Below, piece after piece: positions 55,447 to 63,718 of a stretch of DNA of 64,000 bases (its first letter is position 1; every line of letters starts with the position of its first letter). The position numbers were made by a program, and so were the translations under genes. Source of the DNA: Pollutiaquabacter sp046052345 (lineage in GTDB: Bacteria; Bacteroidota; Bacteroidia; AKYH767-A; 2013-40CM-41-45); NCBI GenBank assembly GCA_046052345.1, contig JBJOMN010000044.1, forward strand, positions 1 through 64,000, in the 5' to 3' direction. Under the pieces are notes generated by a model. It saw only the letters and a program-made list of their open reading frames with translations, had not been told where the DNA came from and made no database searches.

Positions 55447-56709
55447 ATGGAGGAAAAAACGGTTAAATCCGAGCGTACGCGTACACTCTGGCGTCAGCTG
55501 GGTCCGGGATTGATAACGGGCGCAAGCGATGACGATCCTTCCGGTATCGCCACCTACAGCCAGGCAGGAGCCGCCTTCGGATTGAACACGCTTTGGACAT
55601 CCTGGCTGACGTTTCCGCTGATGGCTTCCATGCAGGAGATGTGCGCCCGTATCGGCTTGGTGACCTCCTCCGGACTTACAGGTGTCCTGAAACGTCATTA
55701 CCCCAGGCCGCTACTGTATGTCATGATACTTTTCAGTTTTCCGGCTATCACCTTGAATATCGGGGCTGATATTGCGGGAATGGGTGCGGTAGCCAATCTG
55801 CTGTTCCCCTCGGTCCATCCGGCAGTCTTCTCCGTATTCTTCACGGGCCTGCTTTTGTTTGTCATCATATACCTTCCTTACCGCAAGCTGGCAGCCATCA
55901 TGAAATGGTTGTGTCTGGGGTTGCTCAGCTACCTCATAGTCCCTTTCCTTATCGGTCTGGAATGGAAAAAGGTCGCAGTAGCCACCTTCGTGCCCGACTT
56001 CTCCTTTGACCGTTCCTATCTGCTGATACTGGTCGGTGTACTGGGGACTACCATATCACCCTATATGTTCTTTTGGCAGACAAGCATGGAAGTCGAGGAG
56101 CAGGAAGAGCTGCGGCTGGTCGTAGACAAGAAGCTGCTTTCCGAGATGAGGACGGATGTGGATTTCGGCATGTTTTTCTCCTGTCTGGTGATGTTCTTCA
56201 TCATGCTTTCTACAGGTGCGCTGCTTCATCCGGCCGGGCTGACTGACATCCAGACTGTCGACCAGGCAGCTAGCGCACTTCTTCCTTTGGCCGGATCTGC
56301 CGCCTATCTGCTGTTCGCTGTCGGCATCCTTGGCACCGGATTCCTTGCCGTACCTGTTCTGGCCGGATCGCTTTCCTATATCACCTCCGAGACGTTCGGT
56401 TGGACGGAGGGGTTGAACAAGAAATTCCACGAAGCAAAGGGCTTTTACATCGTCATGATCTTTTCCGTCGCAGTCGCTTTACTTATCAATTTCGTGGGCA
56501 TCTCTCCCGTGCAGTCCCTGCTCTATACGGCTGTCTTGTACGGACTTACTTCCCCGGTGATGATCGCCATCATCCTCCATATCTGCAACAACCGGAAGAT
56601 CATGGGAGATTTCATCAATGGCCGTCGCTCGAACCTGCTGGGCGCCATCACCTTGATTCTGATGACCGCCGCAGCGGTAGCCCTTATCGTAGTGACTCTT
56701 TTACTTTAG
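55447..56709 (+). CDS. Nramp-superfamily divalent metal transporter, atypical binding site
   Basis: 420 residues with about eleven membrane helices. It begins EKTVKSERTRTLWRQLGPGLITGAS. The TM1 metal-binding motif, DPGN in Mn/Fe Nramps, is here DPSG (in DDDPSGIATYS), so the Asn is lost. The TM6 motif MPH is SPY (in GTTISPYMFFWQ), so the metal-binding Met and the His are lost too. It is therefore an Nramp-related carrier with a different substrate, perhaps Mg or another hard cation, or none of the usual metals. It leads a plus-strand set with DUF2892 and phosphoribosyltransferase genes. Confidence 0.88.
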   Translation: MEEKTVKSERTRTLWRQLGPGLITGASDDDPSGIATYSQAGAAFGLNTLWTSWLTFPLMASMQEMCARIGLVTSSGLTGVLKRHYPRPLLYVMILFSFPAITLNIGADIAGMGAVANLLFPSVHPAVFSVFFTGLLLFVIIYLPYRKLAAIMKWLCLGLLSYLIVPFLIGLEWKKVAVATFVPDFSFDRSYLLILVGVLGTTISPYMFFWQTSMEVEEQEELRLVVDKKLLSEMRTDVDFGMFFSCLVMFFIMLSTGALLHPAGLTDIQTVDQAASALLPLAGSAAYLLFAVGILGTGFLAVPVLAGSLSYITSETFGWTEGLNKKFHEAKGFYIVMIFSVAVALLINFVGISPVQSLLYTAVLYGLTSPVMIAIILHICNNRKIMGDFINGRRSNLLGAITLILMTAAAVALIVVTLLL

Positions 56710-56777
56710 GTCGCCGGCTGACCTTTGTCATGTCCTCCCGGACGCTTGCAGGAGTATATTCGAAAAAAATCCTTGTC

Positions 56778-56981
56778 ATGAAAAAGAACATGGGAGCGAC
56801 GGACCGTTCTGTCCGTATCATTCTGGCAGTGCTTTTCTCCATCTTGTATTATACGAAAACCGTCACCGGTAATTGGGGAATCGTATTACTGGCCCTTGCA
56901 GGAGTCTTCCTGCTCACCTCAGTAGTTTCCTTCTGCCCTTTATACCTGCCATTCGGCTTTAACACATCGAAGAAGGCTTAA
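56778..56981 (+). CDS. DUF2892 (YgaP-like) small membrane protein
   Basis: 67 residues from the ATG at 56778 (MKKNMGATDRSVRIILAVLF); the frame is open upstream but the start of the domain is at KNMG. Two membrane helices and the ending CPLYLPFGFNTSKK match the DUF2892 domain (consensus WCPLY..LGINT). These small proteins are often fused or adjacent to rhodanese and to heavy-metal genes. The next gene begins directly after its stop (TAAATG). Confidence 0.88.
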   Translation: MKKNMGATDRSVRIILAVLFSILYYTKTVTGNWGIVLLALAGVFLLTSVVSFCPLYLPFGFNTSKKA

Positions 56982-57614
56982 ATGCCTCCGGTATCCGACT
57001 TCATCTTCAAGGACCGGCTGGCGGCCGCCTCGGCGCTTCTCTCCGCACTCCGGTCCTACAAAGGTCGTAAGGGTATCGTACTGGCCGTGCCCCGCGGCGG
57101 GATCCCAATTGGGCGTGTCGTGGCAGACGGTTTGGGTTGGCCGCTCGAGCCGGTGATGATCAAGAAAATCGGGCATCCGGACAATCCCGAGTATGCCATC
57201 GGCGCCACGGGCATTCAGGAAGTATTTCTTGAAGAAAGATTTTCTGATATCGACCCGCGTTACCTGGAGGAAGAGACCGCGCGTCTGCAACGACTGCTTG
57301 TAGCAAGGCAGCAGCTTTTTCTGCACGGCAGGAACCCGTTGGAACTTTCCGGAAGGACCGTCATTATTGTCGATGACGGCGCGGCGACCGGTAAGACCTT
57401 GGTTTCCGCAGTGAAGCTGGTGCGCCGCGAGCATCCTTCATCGATCATCGTGGCGGTTCCTGTAGCTTCAGCCGAAGCGGTCGAAAGACTCCGCGCCGAA
57501 GCGGATGAGGTGGTTTGCCTGCACTTGCCCGCTGGTTTTTTCGGAGTCGGACAGTTCTACGAGGAGTTTCCGCAGGTGGAGGATGAGGAAGTAGAAAAAC
57601 TGCTGAACCGGTGA
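56982..57614 (+). CDS. Phosphoribosyltransferase (COG1926 type)
   Basis: 210 residues, ATG directly after the DUF2892 stop. The PRPP loop is VIIVDDGAATGKT (about 126-138), and VLAVPRGGIPIG plus the PEYAIGATG segment are typical of the COG1926 group; the base or substrate is unknown. In other bacteria such proteins are found with universal stress proteins and, in Mycobacterium tuberculosis, among DosR-linked genes. The role here is inferred only from neighbours. Confidence 0.9.
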   Translation: MPPVSDFIFKDRLAAASALLSALRSYKGRKGIVLAVPRGGIPIGRVVADGLGWPLEPVMIKKIGHPDNPEYAIGATGIQEVFLEERFSDIDPRYLEEETARLQRLLVARQQLFLHGRNPLELSGRTVIIVDDGAATGKTLVSAVKLVRREHPSSIIVAVPVASAEAVERLRAEADEVVCLHLPAGFFGVGQFYEEFPQVEDEEVEKLLNR

Positions 57615-57645
57615 ATGGTGGAGTCCATGCGCCAACCCTCGCGAC

Positions 57646-58023
57646 TCACTGTTCCTCCTCGATCTTTTCAGAACGTACGCTTCCTGACTTGCTGAACTTA
57701 TTTGTATAGTATTTCAACTGGTCGAAGAAGCGGTCGATCCAGCCGTAAACTTTTCGTTCGAAAGACGTCTCCGTCTTGAAAACGAAACGCTGCAGCAGCA
57801 TGCTGATTCCCATGAAAACTCCGTTCCTGAGGAATTCACCCTTGTTGATGTTGATGCCAGTCAGCTTTGAAAGTGCCCGCATGAGGATGTTCTCCGGCCG
57901 GAATTCGGCTTTTACGTTCTCATAATCATCCAGCAGGTTTTTTTCAAGCTCTTTTGTCTCCACCTTCAGTTGGCGGATACGGTTACGTAACTCGTCCAGG
58001 TTTCGGATAGCAGGCTTAGTCAT
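57646..58023 (-). CDS. Hypothetical helical protein, coiled-coil N-terminus
   Basis: 125 residues, no signal peptide. The first 45 residues are a charged heptad-like helix (LDELRNRIRQLKVETKELEKNLLDDYENVKAEF). A short hydrophobic part (about 80-95, GVFMGISMLLQRFVF) may lie on a membrane. The end is charged. No family recognised. It overlaps the holin-like gene by 8 bases and is the last of three minus-strand genes with it and the YtxH gene, so it is probably an envelope-associated accessory protein. Confidence 0.62.
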   Translation of the reverse strand: MTKPAIRNLDELRNRIRQLKVETKELEKNLLDDYENVKAEFRPENILMRALSKLTGININKGEFLRNGVFMGISMLLQRFVFKTETSFERKVYGWIDRFFDQLKYYTNKFSKSGSVRSEKIEEEQ

Positions 58024-58369
58024 GATGGTCCTCTTTTAGAAGTGAACGGATAATTCCTCCCGCGACGGGCCGCTTTATCCAACGGTCGCGATTCAGGTAA
58101 AAGAGAAAGCCGATAAGAGCATAGGCCAAGGCCACAGTAGCAAACCCCAGATAATTCTTCCCGAAAATCTCACCAAGATAAAGAGCGGCCGCTACGCTGA
58201 GAAAAGTAAGAACCGTCACCCAAACAACCGCAAAAGTCAGCCTTGCGACGAACTCGCCGCTGAGTACGCTGCCTTTTTCCACCAACTGCAGTTTTCCTAA
58301 CTCCGCGCGCTTCTCGACATATTGTTTCGCATGTCCGACCAGATCGTCGACAGGATGGTTTTTTGTCAT
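58016..58369 (-). CDS. Phage-holin-family (holin X-like) membrane protein
   Basis: 117 residues with two membrane helices (about 40-63 and 73-94), framed by charged ends. The start MTKNHPVDDLVGHAKQYVEKRAELGKLQLVEKGS and the LTFAVVWVTVLTFLSVAAALYLGEIFGKNYLGFATVALAYALIGFLFY core match the PF07332 group. These are chromosomal proteins, often beside YtxH genes, and despite the name are not evidence of a phage. Follows the YtxH gene by 27 bases. Confidence 0.85.
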   Translation of the reverse strand: MTKNHPVDDLVGHAKQYVEKRAELGKLQLVEKGSVLSGEFVARLTFAVVWVTVLTFLSVAAALYLGEIFGKNYLGFATVALAYALIGFLFYLNRDRWIKRPVAGGIIRSLLKEDHHD

Positions 58370-58396
58370 TGCAATCGCTTATTGATAAAAAATCGG

Positions 58397-58624
58397 TTAG
58401 ACCATATCACTTTCATCGTACCCGTTCATGGACGCCATCTTTTCCCGTATCTTCTCTTTGATGGCATCTCCGGCCTTATTGCCGGCTTTTCGCGCCTCAT
58501 CCACGATCTTCTTCCTGGTCTCGGAACCTTTATCCGGTGCGAGTAATACTCCCAAAAGGGCTCCTAGTGCGACACCGCCCAGCAATGCCAGCAGGACGCG
58601 TCCGTTGTTTCCTTGATTTTCCAT
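58397..58624 (-). CDS. YtxH-domain protein
   Basis: 75 residues. One membrane segment (about 9-28, VLLALLGGVALGALLGVLLAP) followed by the DKGSETRKKIVDEARKAGNKAGDAIKEK amphipathic helix is the YtxH pattern. Bacillus YtxH is stress induced (sigma B). It is first in the YtxH-holin-hypothetical set. Confidence 0.9.
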   Translation of the reverse strand: MENQGNNGRVLLALLGGVALGALLGVLLAPDKGSETRKKIVDEARKAGNKAGDAIKEKIREKMASMNGYDESDMV

Positions 58625-58683
58625 GGCGGATAGATTTATGCCCGAAAGTTAACATATGCTCCGGATGCAAGCCATGATATTCG

Positions 58684-59838
58684 TCAGTAGCCCTCAAAGT
58701 TGTATTTCAACCGCAGGAAAAGCGCATCCGCCCGATTGCCCCAATCCTCTTCCTGCCTTGAAAAATAAGCTTGACCGGTCAACAACAGTTCGAGGTCATC
58801 GGCAAGTCTCCAGGTGACTCCCGGGAAAGCGATAAGGTTGGAGGATGTTCCTCCGTAGATGGCGGCAAGCTGCAAGGACCACTTCGGCGAGAGTTCTTTC
58901 ATTGCGCCGCAATATGCCGACATCCGGAACGGCATCAGCTGCTTCGGTGAGAGCAGTATGACAGGACTTGCGGAAGTGAAAGCATCCGATGATTCTGCCG
59001 CTTTCTCCTGCCAGAGACAGGAAACGAACAGGTACCAATCGCCTTTAAAGGTATAATCCACGGTGGACGAAAAACAGGTCTGAGCGGATTTGCCTGCTTC
59101 AGGAAAGTAGCGGTTTATTTCACCTTTGAATCCCGCTTCGAGGATGTTTCCTGCCCAGCCAAGGCCTGCAACTGCCTGCCGCCGGTAGGAACCGAAAGAG
59201 AATTGAAGGTCGTAGGTTTTCAGATGGGTACGATAAATACCCGCCGCCACCGTACTTCCGAACTTTCCGGGAGCATACGCTACTTCGGCTGCGCGACGGT
59301 CCCGAAGATCGTATTGGATACGCACGGCATCGGTACCGGGACGCTCTTCGTAATCGAAATCGAGTATGTTGTAGGCATTGAAGAGGTCGTTCGGATTCCA
59401 TACGAGGTTGGTTCCCCAGTTTATCCTTTGTTTGCCCACACGCACGTCCCATGCTCCTTTCTGATAACCGGCATAGGCCCGATCCGCTTCTGCGAATACC
59501 GTGATTTTCTGCCGGTCGATGTCACTGAGGATTTCCGGCCTGAAATGTTTTTCAGGGTGTTTAAGTGACTCCCCGAAGTAGGGTCTGCTTTCGTAGAGAT
59601 GGCCTCGGAAAAGCCGTATTCGCAGGTCAGTACGGATGTATAAATGTTCTCCTGCGTCGTAACGCATCATCAGCCTTTGATGAAGCAGCTGTCCGGACAG
59701 GAAGGTGTCCGGGACCCGCACATAATCGGTTTCGTGCAGGAGTTTCACATATCCGTTAAATGAAAATTCGCCTTTTGCTGCCGCCGGTCGCGCAGATATG
59801 AGGAACAGGATCGCCGGTAGCAACCAACGTATGCGCAT
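58684..59838 (-). CDS. Outer-membrane beta-barrel protein, uncharacterised
   Basis: 384 residues, signal peptide MRIRWLLPAILFLISARPAAA. The rest is a run of alternating strands with many aromatic residues at strand ends (YIRTDLRIRLF, DVRVGKQRINWGTNLVWNPNDLFN) and a C-terminal aromatic motif (LRLKYNFEGY), the signature of a porin-like outer-membrane barrel. The GKQRINWGTNLVWNP phrase is common in DUF1302/porin-like barrels. It is the last gene of the export operon below, so it may be the outer-membrane end of a lipid or lipoprotein route; that is inference. Confidence 0.75.
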   Translation of the reverse strand: MRIRWLLPAILFLISARPAAAKGEFSFNGYVKLLHETDYVRVPDTFLSGQLLHQRLMMRYDAGEHLYIRTDLRIRLFRGHLYESRPYFGESLKHPEKHFRPEILSDIDRQKITVFAEADRAYAGYQKGAWDVRVGKQRINWGTNLVWNPNDLFNAYNILDFDYEERPGTDAVRIQYDLRDRRAAEVAYAPGKFGSTVAAGIYRTHLKTYDLQFSFGSYRRQAVAGLGWAGNILEAGFKGEINRYFPEAGKSAQTCFSSTVDYTFKGDWYLFVSCLWQEKAAESSDAFTSASPVILLSPKQLMPFRMSAYCGAMKELSPKWSLQLAAIYGGTSSNLIAFPGVTWRLADDLELLLTGQAYFSRQEEDWGNRADALFLRLKYNFEGY

Positions 59839-59842
59839 GGCT

Positions 59843-60541
59843 TCAGCGTCGGATATCTGAAATCACTTTTCCGTCCTGCAAGGTTACGACTCTCCTTGCC
59901 CGGTCGATCACACGCTGGTCGTGTGTGGAGAAGAGGAAGGTCATATTCTCCTCTCGGTTCAGTTTCAGCATCAGGTCCAGCAGGTTTGACGCGGAAACCG
60001 AGTCCAGGTTGGCGGTCGGTTCGTCTGCAAGCACGAACTGAGGCTTTGATGCCAGTGCACGTGCCACCGCCACCCGTTGCTGCTGCCCCCCGGAGAGTTC
60101 TGAGGGACGTTTGTCCGCCTTGTCTTCCAAGCCGGTCTCACGCAGCAGCTCTTTCACACGCTTTTCACGCTCTTCGCGCGATCTCTTCTGTAGCAGTAGA
60201 ATGAACTCGATGTTTTCCTTCGCGGTGAGCACCGGAATAAGATTGTACGACTGGAACACAAAGCCGATATTATTCAGCCGGAAATCAACGAGCTCTCTTT
60301 CCGAGAGAGAGGTAATGTCAATGCCGTTGATGATGACTTTGCCGGCTGTTGGCCGGTCGAGACCTCCGATGAGGTTCAGCAGAGTCGTCTTCCCCGATCC
60401 GGATGGTCCTACCAATGCTGTGAATTCCCCCCTTTCGATGTGTAGGTGCACGTTGTCCACGGCCCTGATAGGGACGGTCTTTTCATCATAGATACGGCTG
60501 ACTTCGTGGGTGTCGATGACGGTGTTTTCCATGGGGTTCAT
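59843..60541 (-). CDS. LolD/MacB-type ABC transporter ATP-binding protein
   Basis: 232 residues. Walker A GPSGSGKTTL, signature LSGGQQQRVAVARALA and Walker B FVLADEPTANLD are intact. It belongs with the two FtsX-like permeases upstream (overlap 4 bases with the nearer one). The ATPase type serves transporters that pull substrates out of the inner membrane rather than pump through it. Confidence 0.94.
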   Translation of the reverse strand: MNPMENTVIDTHEVSRIYDEKTVPIRAVDNVHLHIERGEFTALVGPSGSGKTTLLNLIGGLDRPTAGKVIINGIDITSLSERELVDFRLNNIGFVFQSYNLIPVLTAKENIEFILLLQKRSREEREKRVKELLRETGLEDKADKRPSELSGGQQQRVAVARALASKPQFVLADEPTANLDSVSASNLLDLMLKLNREENMTFLFSTHDQRVIDRARRVVTLQDGKVISDIRR

Positions 60542-61749
60542 TTTCGGATGGCATCTCCCGGACGTATCTGCAAGGCGCGGTAGGCCGGTATGAGGGAGGC
60601 CAGGAGGGAAGTGACGATCACCATGACGGAGACCGTGAGGTAATGCCGTAGCTCCAAGGTCGGATAGACGGTGTGCGCGTAGCCGAAGTTTGAAAAAACG
60701 TCTTTAAAGCGCTCGAAGGAGATGCCTTTTCGATGAAGCCATTCCACCGTGCCCGCAGCGGCAATAAGTCCGGCAGGGGCTCCGGCAAGCACCAACATCA
60801 CCGTTTCATAGACGACCATGATGAAAAGCCTTCCTTTGTTCATCCCCAGGGCCATCAGCATTCCGATTTCTCGTTGCCGTTCCAGTGTCGACATCAGCAT
60901 GGTATTTACGATGCCGAAACCGATACCCAGGAAGATGATCGCCATGAAGATGTAGATCATCTCGTCCACAACACTTACCACATAATCGGTTTCCGGTGAA
61001 AGCGTGCGCCAGGTCTCGGTCTTCACCTCGGGAAATCGCTTTAGAAGTTCATTGCGGACACTGTCGGGTTCGATACCGGGTTTTAACAGTACAGCCAGCT
61101 CGTTGAATTTTCCCTCGGTGCCGGCTAACCGGTTGAGTGTCGTCCGGTTCACAAAGACGGTCTGCTCGTCGAACGGAGAGTTTTCCGTGCGGAAAACGCC
61201 GCAAACCTTAAAGGCGCCCGCGGTGATCTCCGACTGTGTATCGTTGAAGGTGACAATCAGTTTTCCTTTCGGTTTCAGCTTCAGTTTTTTCATCAGTCGT
61301 TCCCCCACCACTACTCCATAAGGCTCACTGGCGTCGATATAATGTCCGAAGATCATTTTCTGAGCGATCGACGTAGTAGTGCGCTCGGCGGCCGGATCTA
61401 TGCCGAAAACGTTCGCTCCCCGGCTTCCGGAGGCGGTCGATACCATAGCGGTCACCAGTGTGCGTGGTGCTAAAGACATCACCCGTGGGTCACGGGAGAG
61501 TGCCACGCGGATTTCCTCTTCGTCCGGAATACTGAAGCGGAGGTCATAATCCTCCTTGAAGCGGGGATGATGCAGTTGCAGGTGCGAGGTCTCAACGGAA
61601 ATCGCTGACTCCACCTGACGTTCACCGACTCCGTAATAAAAAGCCATCAGGGATACTCCGGCCCAAAGTCCGGTAGCCACTGATGTCATGATGACCATGC
61701 TTCGGACCGGATGCCTCCAAATGTTTCTCCATGCGGTTTTAAGTAACAT
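60538..61749 (-). CDS. FtsX/LolC-like ABC permease 2
   Basis: 403 residues, MLLKTAWRNIWRHPVRSMVIMTSVATGLWAGVS start, then a MacB-type periplasmic domain (about 45-245) and three C-terminal helices (about 275-400) in the FtsX pattern. It has the same length as, and is similar in plan to, the preceding permease, so the two likely form a LolC/LolE-like heterodimer. The next gene overlaps by 4 bases. Confidence 0.93.
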   Translation of the reverse strand: MLLKTAWRNIWRHPVRSMVIMTSVATGLWAGVSLMAFYYGVGERQVESAISVETSHLQLHHPRFKEDYDLRFSIPDEEEIRVALSRDPRVMSLAPRTLVTAMVSTASGSRGANVFGIDPAAERTTTSIAQKMIFGHYIDASEPYGVVVGERLMKKLKLKPKGKLIVTFNDTQSEITAGAFKVCGVFRTENSPFDEQTVFVNRTTLNRLAGTEGKFNELAVLLKPGIEPDSVRNELLKRFPEVKTETWRTLSPETDYVVSVVDEMIYIFMAIIFLGIGFGIVNTMLMSTLERQREIGMLMALGMNKGRLFIMVVYETVMLVLAGAPAGLIAAAGTVEWLHRKGISFERFKDVFSNFGYAHTVYPTLELRHYLTVSVMVIVTSLLASLIPAYRALQIRPGDAIRK

Positions 61750-61754
61750 GACGT

Positions 61755-62966
61755 TCAGCTGTTTTTCATGGAGGTGAGCGGGTCCATACGCAGTGCCGAC
61801 AAGTAAGGGTAGCTTCCGAGAACTGCTGAAAGCAGGAAGACGATTCCGGCCTGCTGCAGGAAAATGATCGGATCCACCGTGGCGGGGAATACAGGTTCGA
61901 ACCCGAACTGGATGAAGACCTCTGCCGTCCTGCCGGAAAAACGTATGGGTCGTTCCGTCAGATAATAGACCAGCGGCAGGCTGATCAGCGCACCGGTTAA
62001 TGCCCCCAACCCGCCAAGGAGCAAGGTCTCTCCGAAAAGGACGGCTCCCAGTCGTTTTCTGGTCATACCGACCGCCAGCAGCATCCCGTTCTCCCTGCGC
62101 CGTTCGTTCGTCATCATGATCAAGGTCCCGAAAATACCGAACGCTATCACCACGTACAGCACGCCAATCTCAATGTAAAAGAAGACTGTGTCGGCCTTGA
62201 TATGACTGTCGATGTCGGGAAGGATCTGTTGCCAAGTCACCACCTCGTATGCGTTGCCGATACGGTCCGCAATCTCCGACCTTTTTTCGCTCAGATTTCG
62301 GTCGTCTTTCAGCAGCACTACTGCGGAAGTGATCCTGTCGGGCGCACTGAACAGGTCACGGCCGGTTGCAATGTCGATGTAGGCCAGGGATTTGTTCAGT
62401 CCGGGAGAGGCGAAATGTACGATTCCGCTGACGGGATATTTACCGGCTGCGATGTTCCCTTCGTATCCCTGTCCGAATACCACTACTGTGTCGCCTGTTG
62501 ATACCGCAAGGTCATCGGCCAGTCCCTCCGCCAGCAAGATACCTGCTCCGGAAATGAACTTGCCGGTTACGATCCTTTTTCGGAGCGCCGTCAATTTATC
62601 CTCGATATCGGGCTCAGTGGCGATGATCATGCTGCCCTTTGTGACAGAATCGCCGCTGATGAGACAATATGATTCCAGCCTCGGGAGCAGCGTATAAGCC
62701 GTATCAAAGGAGGCTGACATCCTTTCTTGCAGACTGTCGAATTCAAGCGAGTTGTCGAGTGTCGGTTCCTCCTGATAGCCGTTCCTGTGTATCTGAAGAT
62801 ATCCCGTATGCATTCCCGCTACGTTCCGTATCAAATGACGGAATACACCCATCTGAAGCGAACGGAAAGAAATGGCCAGTAACACGGCGAAGGAGACGGA
62901 GGCCATGGTGATCAACGACCTGCGTTTGTTGCGGAAAAGGTTTCTCCAGATCAGTCGGACGATCAT
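61755..62966 (-). CDS. FtsX/LolE-like ABC permease 1
   Basis: 403 residues with the same layout: MIVRLIWRNLFRNKRRSLITMASVSFAVLLAISFRSLQMG at the start, a periplasmic domain, and C-terminal helices with RRRENGMLLAVGMTRKRLGAVLFGETLL. The ATG overlaps the end of the LolA-like gene by 4 bases, so it is coupled to it. Six bases separate it from permease 2. Confidence 0.93.
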   Translation of the reverse strand: MIVRLIWRNLFRNKRRSLITMASVSFAVLLAISFRSLQMGVFRHLIRNVAGMHTGYLQIHRNGYQEEPTLDNSLEFDSLQERMSASFDTAYTLLPRLESYCLISGDSVTKGSMIIATEPDIEDKLTALRKRIVTGKFISGAGILLAEGLADDLAVSTGDTVVVFGQGYEGNIAAGKYPVSGIVHFASPGLNKSLAYIDIATGRDLFSAPDRITSAVVLLKDDRNLSEKRSEIADRIGNAYEVVTWQQILPDIDSHIKADTVFFYIEIGVLYVVIAFGIFGTLIMMTNERRRENGMLLAVGMTRKRLGAVLFGETLLLGGLGALTGALISLPLVYYLTERPIRFSGRTAEVFIQFGFEPVFPATVDPIIFLQQAGIVFLLSAVLGSYPYLSALRMDPLTSMKNS

Positions 62967-63718
62967 TTCCCTTGTTGCAGTTTCTGCGGCGTGAAGCGTT
63001 CAGGATCCATCGGAATGTCGAACCGCAACTCCGTATACGTCATCACGGTCTTGTTGCCGGGCTTTTTCAGCGGGGACATCTCCAGTCTGCACGGAATCCT
63101 CATCCCACCCATGACACCGATGTCGCCGCCGGTCATCGTGTTGACCAATTCCCCTTCCTCATCGAAGTAAAGGGCCTTGAGAAGCATGCGGTCTTTTTTA
63201 TCGATCATCAATACTATCTTCCCCCATACGACAGCTGCTTCCGGATGCGGGGTCAGCTCTATGCGGTAGCAGTCAAGTCCGGCAACCGTCTCTGAACCCA
63301 TGAGGCGGTGTTCGTAGTCCTTAACGATGCTGGCTTCTTTGACCAGGTCATCATTGGTGAAATCGGTTCCCATCCATGACTGGCTCATCATGGACGGTGG
63401 CAGTTTGATGGTGCGCTCTATCGTAGGCAGCCAGTTCCATACCTCCTTGTCCCTGCGCAGGAAAGAGGTCCCTCGGTCTTTCGCCGGGCTTAGGATGCGG
63501 ATCAGGGAAAGACTGTCTCCCATCGTCCATGCTTCCAGCTGCAGTTCTCTGAAATAGGTCGGGCGTTCAGTCCTTAGGGTCAGTTTGGCATAGGATGTCT
63601 TTCCCTTCATACGTTGATCGGCCTGTCGAACAATTTCCCGTGCATCCTGAGCAAGTGAACCGTGGGCTATGTTGGCCAACAGTAAAACACAGATCAAAAT
63701 CTTCGCGACAGTTTGCAT
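62963..63718 (-). CDS. Outer-membrane lipoprotein-sorting (LolA-like) protein
   Basis: 251 residues with a signal peptide (MQTVAKILICVLLLANIAHGSLA). The fold is the LolA/LppX half-barrel: REIVRQADQRMKGKTSYAKLTLRTERPTYFRELQLEAW, FLRRDKEVWNWLP, SWMGTDFTNDDLVKEASI and GLDCYRIELTPHPE are typical of the outer membrane lipoprotein-sorting family. In the periplasm it would carry a lipidated cargo from the FtsX-like ABC complex to the outer membrane. Its start overlaps the Usp stop by 1 base (TAATG) and its end overlaps the permease start by 4, so the five genes form one operon. Confidence 0.93.
   Translation of the reverse strand: MQTVAKILICVLLLANIAHGSLAQDAREIVRQADQRMKGKTSYAKLTLRTERPTYFRELQLEAWTMGDSLSLIRILSPAKDRGTSFLRRDKEVWNWLPTIERTIKLPPSMMSQSWMGTDFTNDDLVKEASIVKDYEHRLMGSETVAGLDCYRIELTPHPEAAVVWGKIVLMIDKKDRMLLKALYFDEEGELVNTMTGGDIGVMGGMRIPCRLEMSPLKKPGNKTVMTYTELRFDIPMDPERFTPQKLQQGK

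Noticed and set aside
58016..58369. Prophage remnant suggested by the holin-family protein
   Set aside because: No integrase, capsid, tail or lysin genes are near; the PF07332 type is chromosomal and commonly sits with YtxH genes.
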